From JBJGXI01 sp045635475 (GTDB lineage: Bacteria > Bacillota > Bacilli > Bacillales > Amphibacillaceae): 64,000 nt of DNA. The notes beneath the pieces were generated by a model. That model ran no database searches. It saw only the letters and a list, made by a program, of their open reading frames with translations, and was not told the origin of the DNA. The stretch is taken from the NCBI RefSeq assembly GCF_045635475.1, contig NZ_JBJGXI010000027.1, forward strand, positions 1-64,000, given 5' to 3'. Made by a program: the position numbers and the translations under genes. Positions 54,273 through 60,755 of this stretch are shown piece by piece. Numbering within the stretch: position 1 is the first letter of the stretch; every line of letters begins with the position of its first letter.

Positions 54273-54869
54273 ATGGATGAAAAACTCGTTACTTGGCATC
54301 AATCCTTGATAGGAAAAGATGATCGCAGGAAGCTGCATGGTCATGGAAGTGTCATGATCTGGTTTACAGGCTTATCCGGTTCAGGTAAATCAACCATCGC
54401 CAACGCTCTACAACAGAAACTATTCGAAAAGGGTATTAACGTCTATTTATTAGATGGTGATAATTTACGACATGGTATAAATCAAAACCTCTCTTTTTCA
54501 CAAGAGGACCGTAAAGAAAATGTGAGAAGAGTGGCTGAGATCGGCAAGCTATTCGTAGATGCTGGTGTTGTTGTCCTCTCAGCACTTATTTCTCCCTTTG
54601 AAGTTGATCGAGCAGACGCCAGAGCTTTGTTCGACGAGATGGAATTTATTGAGGTGTATATAAAATGTTCAATAAAAACTTGCGAGAAACGGGATCCAAA
54701 AGGACTTTATAAAAAAGCTCACGAAGGAAAAATCAAACAGTTCACTGGTGTTGATCAAAGCTATGAAACCCCTCGAGTTCCAGAAATAACGATCGACACG
54801 GATAACATGTCTATAGAAGAATCAGTGGAGATTCTTTTAACTTACCTTATCGATAATGAAATTATTTAA
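54273..54869 (+). CDS. cysC: adenylyl-sulfate (APS) kinase
   Basis: Phosphorylates APS to PAPS, the donor for sulfotransferases. The 198-residue protein is complete: P-loop WFTGLSGSGKSTIANALQ (about residues 30-48), LLDGDNLRHGINQNLSFSQEDRKENVRR, VLSALISPFEVDR, and GLYKKAHEGKIKQFTGVDQSYE. It forms an operon with the permease. No ATP sulfurylase, APS/PAPS reductase or sulfite reductase gene is present in the window, which points to sulfation rather than cysteine synthesis as its role here. Confidence 0.94.
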   Translation: MDEKLVTWHQSLIGKDDRRKLHGHGSVMIWFTGLSGSGKSTIANALQQKLFEKGINVYLLDGDNLRHGINQNLSFSQEDRKENVRRVAEIGKLFVDAGVVVLSALISPFEVDRADARALFDEMEFIEVYIKCSIKTCEKRDPKGLYKKAHEGKIKQFTGVDQSYETPRVPEITIDTDNMSIEESVEILLTYLIDNEII

Positions 54870-54947
54870 CGAAAGAGGAGTGAACACTCAGCGTTCACAA
54901 ATATATGTCCTGTCTTGAATAATCAAATCGCAAATGAATAGTATAAA

Positions 54948-54992
54948 GCAAAAGAAAGATGCCGATTTCTAAAATCGGCATCTTTCTTTTGC
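54948..54992 (+). terminator. terminator of the permease-cysC operon
   Basis: Perfect 21-bp stem GCAAAAGAAAGATGCCGATTT and complement with a 3-base loop; T-rich downstream. Confidence 0.85.
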
Positions 54993-55102
54993 TTTGTTTT
55001 TTAAAAATTCAAATAGACAATTGTACCGATGATGATAGATTGCTCATATACCAATGCCTATCATTATCTAAAAAACTATCAAAATTCCACGTTTTCACTA
55101 CT

Positions 55103-55130
55103 ACATTTATCCCTAAGCAGGCATAGGATA
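55103..55130 (+). promoter_or_regulatory. putative SigK-like promoter of gene 55162
   Basis: AC, 17 bases, GCATAGGATA; the -10 word fully matches GCATANNNTA and equals that before the paralogue at 26601, at the same distance from the ATG. Confidence 0.5.
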
Positions 55131-55161
55131 GATTGAATCATAATTTCCGAGGAGGAGCATA

Positions 55162-55929
55162 ATGAGCAAAGATAAGAATTGGGTAAGTGTTAATAAGTCA
55201 GCTTCCGTTGAGCAATGTGAAGTTACAAATGTTGATCCAGTAACAACTCCAGCAGGAACCAGAATCCTTCGAGTTCCCGTAACATTAGCTGAAGTAGAAG
55301 TAAATTCTAACTTGGTTGCAAATATTCATTTTCCAGATCCTGTTCTTGAAATTAAGGACATCAAAAAACGTTTAAAATTAGTTCAATGTCGTTTACTAAC
55401 AAATCCAGCTTCAAATGGTACAGATTTTTCAACAGAACCATTGTCGTTATTTCTAAAGGGGTATGTGCGTAAAAATATTCAATATGCATCACCTTGCCCA
55501 GATTCAAGTGATTATTCTGTGTCTTCACAAATGAAATCATTTACAGTCGATATACCATTTCAGTGTGTTACAAGAATTGAAACAGATAACTTTCTTTCAC
55601 CAGTTCTACTACCTCAGGTGAATACTCGAAGTGAATTTGATTTTTTTAGAGAGCAAGATTTAGGCAAAGGCTTCCCTGAAAAAGACCATCTTTTGTCTAG
55701 CGATCTGTCTCAGTTTCATCAAGAGAGCGCTCAATTCTATAATCAACTACCATATTGTGAGCTACTAAATAGCCATATTACCGAATTCGATGAAGCGATT
55801 GATCGCAAACCACTTCCTGGTCACAAATCATTTGAAGAAGGTACATTTCAGGAAATAGTTGAGAAAATGTTCTTAAGATTTACTATAAAAATTCTACAAA
55901 ATCAACAAATAGAAGTTAACGCTTTATAA
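55162..55929 (+). CDS. CsxC/SPOCS-like spore surface protein 3
   Basis: A 255-residue close paralogue of gene 26601: IHFPDPVLEIKDIKKRLKLVQC, LFLKGYVRKNIQYASPC, SFTVDIPFQCVTRIE, GFPEKDHLLSSDLSQFHQESAQFYNQLPYCEL and IVEKMFLRFTIKILQNQQIEV. It has no signal peptide and a short polar N-terminus. It stands alone about 29 kb from its paralogues, beyond the sulfation genes, just inside copy B of the 99-bp repeat. The ATG follows CCGAGGAGGAGCATA. Confidence 0.72.
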   Translation: MSKDKNWVSVNKSASVEQCEVTNVDPVTTPAGTRILRVPVTLAEVEVNSNLVANIHFPDPVLEIKDIKKRLKLVQCRLLTNPASNGTDFSTEPLSLFLKGYVRKNIQYASPCPDSSDYSVSSQMKSFTVDIPFQCVTRIETDNFLSPVLLPQVNTRSEFDFFREQDLGKGFPEKDHLLSSDLSQFHQESAQFYNQLPYCELLNSHITEFDEAIDRKPLPGHKSFEEGTFQEIVEKMFLRFTIKILQNQQIEVNAL

Positions 55930-55944
55930 CTTTATACAAGAACA

Positions 55945-56194
55945 AAAGCGCAGAGCGCCGGTTAGCGACGTACGGACTGGACTGAACCGTAGGAGATAAA
56001 GGAAACATGCCCCTGCATAAGGGGTATGTCGACGTTGGACGACAAGTCCGCTTTTAGTCGACCTTCCATAAAACCTGAACCGATGTTGACTTATCGTGTC
56101 ATGAGGTGAGGGAAGTCTCGCTAGTCGCTGGCGCTCGGAGCTGGCCTTGGCTAATGCTTAATGTTATCCACATTTAGTATATTTTATAATTTCC
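55945..56194. repeat. dispersed repeat containing 99-bp direct repeat copy B
   Basis: Bases 56096-56194 match 44331-44429 at 95 of 99 positions in the same orientation. The preceding stretch (GCGCAGAGCGCCGGTTAGCG ... GTACGGACTGG) is a longer form of 44219-44250 and holds a small palindrome CATGCCCCTGCATAAGGGGTATG. The interval 56195-56449 shows no gene. Confidence 0.8.
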
Positions 56195-56449
56195 TATACA
56201 ACCAGAAAACTGATATACAATGAAGGCAGTAACATATCATTTCAAGAATGATGGCGTTGCCTTCTCTACATAAAGCGCTAACTTCTCTAAAATAGTCCAT
56301 GTGTTTTCATAATTTAAGAATGCTCTCTTCTTAAAGTTTATGAACCCTTTACTTAAGCTATCCCAGATAGAGGAAACTAATAGTATGCAAATTATTAGCG
56401 ACTAGGTAAAAAACTAGTCCATTTATTTGGCATAATATGACTTGTTATA

Positions 56450-56812
56450 TTAATAGCATTCGTACTTGAACCACTTAAATTCATTACAGCTATGCTCATG
56501 CTTCCAACCATCTCTTTCACAACATCCGCAGTCATATTCATGTCTTTTCTTCTTATGGCAACCGCAATCATATTCCCAGTCTTTTTCCTTGTGGTAACAG
56601 CATTCATGTTCTCGTTCTTTTTTCTTGCAATACCAACACTCATATTCAAAGTCTTTTTTCTTATGGCAGCTGCATTCATGTTCCTTTTCTTTTTTCTTAC
56701 AACAACTACTTTTACACTCTACTTTTTTACAACAAATAATAAAACATTTTTCTTTATGCTCTCTCTTATTACAACCACAATTACTAAAATTATCTAAATT
56801 ACTATTACCCAC
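56450..56812 (-). CDS. Cys/His/Lys-rich protein of 12-residue repeats
   Basis: A 120-residue protein of extreme composition. After an N-terminal part (MGNSNLDNFSNCGCNKREHK) it is built of about seven 12-residue units of the form C-x-C/H-[HC]-K-[KE]-[KE]-x-x-[EW]-[YH]-[ED], for example CSCHKKKDFEYE, CWYCKKKEREHE, CCYHKEKDWEYD, CGCHKKKRHEYD. The regular Cys and His could bind metal; the paired Cys and the Tyr could cross-link, as in insoluble spore coat proteins. I know no named family. GTG start after AGAGGGGGTGTCTGTAA, with a SigK-like promoter. A second frame over the same DNA (56395-56679) is a shadow. Confidence 0.65.
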   Translation of the reverse strand: MGNSNLDNFSNCGCNKREHKEKCFIICCKKVECKSSCCKKKEKEHECSCHKKKDFEYECWYCKKKEREHECCYHKEKDWEYDCGCHKKKRHEYDCGCCERDGWKHEHSCNEFKWFKYECY

Positions 56813-56838
56813 TTACAGACACCCCCTCTCTTATTAGC

Positions 56839-56866
56839 TATCTTATGTAGAGGTATATTATTTTGT
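56839..56866 (-). promoter_or_regulatory. putative SigK-like promoter of gene 56450
   Basis: Minus strand AC, 17 bases, CATAAGATA, about 27 bases before the GTG start. Confidence 0.45.
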
Positions 56867-57055
56867 ATAATGAATAATCCTAAGCCTTCCCTATTAATAA
56901 GCCTGTTTATCGTTAAATAAGAGAATATGATTCATATAACTAGCTTTTGTTGTCCTAAATATAATAATTCTTCTCAAACAGAATCTAGTCTCGTTTACTG
57001 TGTGAAATTATAGACATTTTCACATAGTAAGATTCCATTTTTTTCAAATATATGT

Positions 57056-57113
57056 GTCAATTTCAGACTTACCTTATACAGCTAGCTGAAAAAACAGTAG
57101 TATGAAATTGAAT
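57056..57113. repeat. miniature repeat, AGTCAA family (58 bp)
   Basis: Starts GTCAATTTCAGACTT and ends AGTATGAAATTGAAT, decayed forms of the family ends, with a CAGCTAGCTG palindrome inside. Confidence 0.5.
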
Positions 57114-57239
57114 CATATAAGGATGCTAATGAAAATAAATAGAGGATTTTTATATAAAGCAGTAGAAATTTCAAAAAATTAGAGCTCTAAATGAGGACAA
57201 ATTGATGTTGATTGAAAAAAACGATACCGTTCTTTTAAT

Positions 57240-57530
57240 CTTTAAATTAATTAGTATGTTTGTGGGTAGTTGAGGTGCTAATAAACTTTGCGGCCACAGA
57301 GAACCTTATTTCAATAAGCTTACTGATGGCCGCACAATTCTTAAAATGTCCATTCTGTCAGAAATAAGGTCCGCGGTGGCCGTCAAGAAGTAACTCAAAT
57401 CGTCCTCCATATGGGATATTCATGAGATCTTCAGCACCGCGGAAAGCAAAATGTAGGTACGGAGTGGTGTACATCTAAGATCAGCGAGCACCTAATCTTA
57501 CGTCGGATACTAGATATCTTATGCAATTAG
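57240..57530. repeat. composite intergenic repeat
   Basis: Contains GCGGCCACAGAG-ACCTTATTT and a mirrored GGCCGCACAATTC, similar to 24140-24230, then ACCGCGGAAAGCAAAATGTA, a piece of the GC-rich repeat. No gene is seen from 56870 to 57672. Confidence 0.5.
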
Positions 57531-57672
57531 CAACAACAGCCTTATCTTATGACGAAGGATCAATTTCAGTTGTAGATTTATAGACTGAAACACGTTGATT
57601 TTTAAGAACAATTAGCTAATTTTTTGAACTACTTTCCAATATGCTGCTCCTTTTCATTTCGCTTATGCACAC

Positions 57673-59247
57673 CTAACTCCGCTCCTGGTAGTCAAAATAA
57701 GCGAAATCAGCATGCAGCTTTTGTCCACTTAAATCTTGGTTGCAAATCCCGACAAACGTACCTGTAAAGCGAATGTAATTTGCGTCATCATCTGACAAAT
57801 GGGAAATGTCAATTTTCCCACCGATTTCTTTCCACGCTTGACCGTCCAAAGCATAAAAAAACTGTAGCCATTGCTGATCTATTTGTGCTTTAAGCTTACA
57901 AGCGGACTGATTCGGAATAGAAATATCCGTTTCTAATAGTTCATCATAGGCACCGTGCTTTGATTCTATAATTCCGATACATTTTCCTAACTGTTCATGA
58001 TGCGATATCCGTAAGTAAACATAGTCATCCGTATCATAGTAAACAATGAGTCCTGCCATCTGCTGGAAGTCGGTAGGTTCGTATTCTATTTCTGTTTCTA
58101 TATCTGCTTGGAAACTTTCTAAACGACGGGCAATTAAACTCTGATGGTGCAACGATGACATGGATTCCCCGCCCTTTAATCGTAAGTATTCTTTGCGCTC
58201 CGACCTTGAAATCCAATCTTCCGAAAATGGTCGACGAAGGGAATTCCAATATTTTTTCAATTCTTCCCCATTAAAATCATCATAATTAGATACTTGTTCT
58301 ATCGGATAGCTCTCCAGGTTAGGTGCTATTACTTCTGTTTGCGGATAGCCCTCTCCCTCCACGCGAATCCAATCATCATCAGTCCAATAACACTTCTGCA
58401 AAGCTGTTTCGCGCCCCAATATACATTTATTGTCGACAACAGGCCGTGCACACAAATGAGCCATATACCATTCACCTTGCTGTGTTTCTACTAAACTACC
58501 ATGACCGGCCTTTTGCAATTGGTTTGGGTCGTCCTGATTGGAAGTGAGTATCGGATTGGTCGGGTCCACTTCGTAAGGGCCGAATAAAGATTTAGAGCGG
58601 GCGATGGTTACCGCATGTGTATACCAAGTTCCACCTTCTGCTGTTATCAAATAATAATAACCATTTCGTTTATACAAATGAGGTGCTTCCGTAAAACCTA
58701 ATTCTGTTCCCTTAAAAATATTACGTATTGGTCCTATCAACTGTTGCCTTTCTACTGAATACTCTTGTAAGGCAATACCGACAAACGAATTGGTGCCTTT
58801 ACGAAAATCCCAGATCATGTTTAAAAACCATTTCCTTCCATCGTCATCATGGAAAAGTGATGGGTCAAATCCACTGCTGTTAAGAAAAATAGGCTCGGAC
58901 CATGGGCCATTAATATCGGTAGCTGTAACCATATAATTGTGTGTATCTTTAAAAGCTCCAATCCGACTTTTAACATCGGTATAAATCAAGTAATAAACAC
59001 CGTCAGCGTGACTAAGACACGGTGCCCACACACCACCAGAATTAATATTTCCAATCATATGTAACTGTGACTCTCGGGTTAATGGATACGTCAGTAACTG
59101 CCAATTGACTAAATCCTTTGAATGATAAATTTGTACTCCAGGAAACCATTCAAATGTAGATGTTGCAATATAATAGTCATCTCCCACTCTTAAGATCGAT
59201 GGATCTGGATGATAACCAGGTAGGATCGGATTGATAATTTTCTTCAT
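57673..59247 (-). CDS. GH43 family beta-xylosidase (subfamily 11-like)
   Basis: Removes xylose from xylo-oligosaccharides (or arabinose, in some members). The 524-residue protein has the five-bladed propeller with catalytic base Asp in NPILPGYHPDPSILRVGDDYY, pKa-modulating Asp in SSGFDPSLFHDDDG and acid Glu in GTELGFTEAPHLYKRNGYYY, then the C-terminal beta-sandwich typical of this subgroup (YDDFNGEELKKYWNSLRRPF to the end). No signal peptide, so it works inside the cell on imported oligosaccharides. The ATG eight bases after AAAGGG is preferred to the upstream GTG. Confidence 0.92.
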   Translation of the reverse strand: MKKIINPILPGYHPDPSILRVGDDYYIATSTFEWFPGVQIYHSKDLVNWQLLTYPLTRESQLHMIGNINSGGVWAPCLSHADGVYYLIYTDVKSRIGAFKDTHNYMVTATDINGPWSEPIFLNSSGFDPSLFHDDDGRKWFLNMIWDFRKGTNSFVGIALQEYSVERQQLIGPIRNIFKGTELGFTEAPHLYKRNGYYYLITAEGGTWYTHAVTIARSKSLFGPYEVDPTNPILTSNQDDPNQLQKAGHGSLVETQQGEWYMAHLCARPVVDNKCILGRETALQKCYWTDDDWIRVEGEGYPQTEVIAPNLESYPIEQVSNYDDFNGEELKKYWNSLRRPFSEDWISRSERKEYLRLKGGESMSSLHHQSLIARRLESFQADIETEIEYEPTDFQQMAGLIVYYDTDDYVYLRISHHEQLGKCIGIIESKHGAYDELLETDISIPNQSACKLKAQIDQQWLQFFYALDGQAWKEIGGKIDISHLSDDDANYIRFTGTFVGICNQDLSGQKLHADFAYFDYQERS

Positions 59248-59265
59248 TGATAACACCCTTTCATT

Positions 59266-59886
59266 TTATTTTTCCATTTGTAACAGTTCGCTCACCGTTA
59301 CGAACTGATACCCTTCCGAGACTAATCTTCGTACTAGTACGCTTACAGCTTCGATCGTTTGCGAACGATTTCCGAAGCCATCGTGGAATAGCAGTATGCT
59401 TCCATTACTTGTGTGATTATAGGACTTTGTCACTATATGTTCCACTCCAGGCATTTCCCAGTCAGTCGCATCGAAATTTAAAGCACCTATAACACGATAA
59501 TTAAATTTCTTAATGATCTGTTGAGTATCTTGATTATAGTCCAAATAGGGAGGACGAAATAATTTCGGTAATTTGCCAGTCATGTTGACAATCAGTTGCT
59601 CTGTACGTTTTACTTCTTCATGGCAGTCTGCAGCGCTCAGTTTTGTCATCATGGGATGTGAATAAGAATGATTGCCGATTTCATGCCCCGCTATTATTAC
59701 TGCTTCAACCATCTCAGGATACTTTGCCATCTGTTCACCAACCATAAAAAAAGTAGCTTTCCCTGAAACTGCTTTAAAAATAGCTAACACTTGCTTTGTA
59801 TAATATGGATTCGGACCATCATCAATCGTAATTGCTATCGCTTTTTAAGAAGTGTCCACTTTTTGAATAATGTTTAACTGTTCCAT
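59266..59886 (-). pseudogene. polysaccharide deacetylase with in-frame stop
   Basis: A good ribosome site (AAAGGAGATTCAATAG) and ATG at 59886 open MEQLNIIQKVDTS, then TAA (59845-59847), then in the same frame KAIAITIDDGPNPYYTKQV and a complete NodB-type domain (GHEIGNHSYSHPMMTKL, RPPYLDYNQDTQ, ILLFHDGFGNRSQT). No start codon restores the DDGPNP metal motif after the stop: the first later ATG comes about 20 codons on and cuts it off. So this is a nonsense-inactivated or mis-sequenced carbohydrate esterase family 4 gene, presumably an acetyl-xylan-type enzyme by context. Confidence 0.78.
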
Positions 59887-59999
59887 CTATTGAATCTCCT
59901 TTCAGTTTACTGTTTTGCATCAAGGTATAAATGAATCTATAATAGTAAGGACACACTTAATCCCTAAATTACATAAGCGGTTTACTGAGGAGGAGAAAG

Positions 60000-60623
60000 T
60001 TGGCAAAATCATTATTCGGTGTAACAGAATGGATTACTAGATTTGCATATATAAATTTGCTTTGGATTGGCTTCTCCATTTTAGGATTGATAGTTTTTGG
60101 TTTTTTCCCTGCTACAATAGCAATGTTTGCAGTTATTCGAAAATGGATTAGAGGTGAAGACGATCTTCCTACCTTTCGAACATTTTGGAGTGTATATAAA
60201 CAAGAGTTTTTGAAAGGCAACCTATTCGGTGTTATCATTTTCATCATCTTGTTTATTTTCTATATCGATATACAATTCATGCAATTAAATGCAGAGAATT
60301 GGTTAAATCTCATACACATTCCAATATATTTAGTGATGCTTTTCTTTACACTAATGGCTTTATATCTTGTTCCTGTTTATGTGCATTACGATATTTCCAT
60401 CTTCCAAGTGTTTAAAAATGCCTTTTTGATTATGTTGATTAACCCAATTATTAATGTGATGGTGCTGATCAGTTTAGCGGTTACGTATTACGTGATGACT
60501 TTTGTTCCAGGCTTGCTGTTTTTCTTTGGAGGAAGTATAGGTGCATTTTTGATTATGTTAGGCTGTCATCAAGCCTTTCAGAAAATTGAACAAAAAAAAC
60601 AAAAAGCATCTGAAGCAAATTAA
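60000..60623 (+). CDS. YesL family (DUF624) membrane protein
   Basis: A 207-residue membrane protein with about five hydrophobic segments and the family opening FGVTEWITRFAYINLLWIGFSILGLIVFGFFPATIAMFAVIRKW. YesL-type proteins sit in plant-polysaccharide gene clusters beside ABC sugar transporters; their role is not established. The TTG start follows GAGGAGGAGAAAG. It is transcribed towards the GH52 gene. Confidence 0.82.
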   Translation: MAKSLFGVTEWITRFAYINLLWIGFSILGLIVFGFFPATIAMFAVIRKWIRGEDDLPTFRTFWSVYKQEFLKGNLFGVIIFIILFIFYIDIQFMQLNAENWLNLIHIPIYLVMLFFTLMALYLVPVYVHYDISIFQVFKNAFLIMLINPIINVMVLISLAVTYYVMTFVPGLLFFFGGSIGAFLIMLGCHQAFQKIEQKKQKASEAN

Positions 60624-60716
60624 GTAGCAGTGCAATTACGTATAAAGCTTATTCTGTAACATATAGTTGTTGAATTAGCATAAAATCAGTAGTCGAAATT
60701 AATTAAACTGATATAA

Positions 60717-60747
60717 AAAGGAGCCGGACCTATGTCTGACTCCTTTT
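60717..60747. terminator. bidirectional terminator before GH52
   Basis: Imperfect stem AAAAGGAGCCGGAC/GTCTGACTCCTTTT with a 4-base loop and T runs, between convergent genes. Confidence 0.7.
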
Positions 60748-60755
60748 TCACTTCT

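Noticed and set aside
56395..56679. Met/Lys/Asn-rich 94-residue frame overlapping the Cys-rich gene
   Set aside because: It runs in another frame of the same repeat DNA and lacks a ribosome site; the GTG-started Cys-rich frame has both a ribosome site and a promoter-like element.
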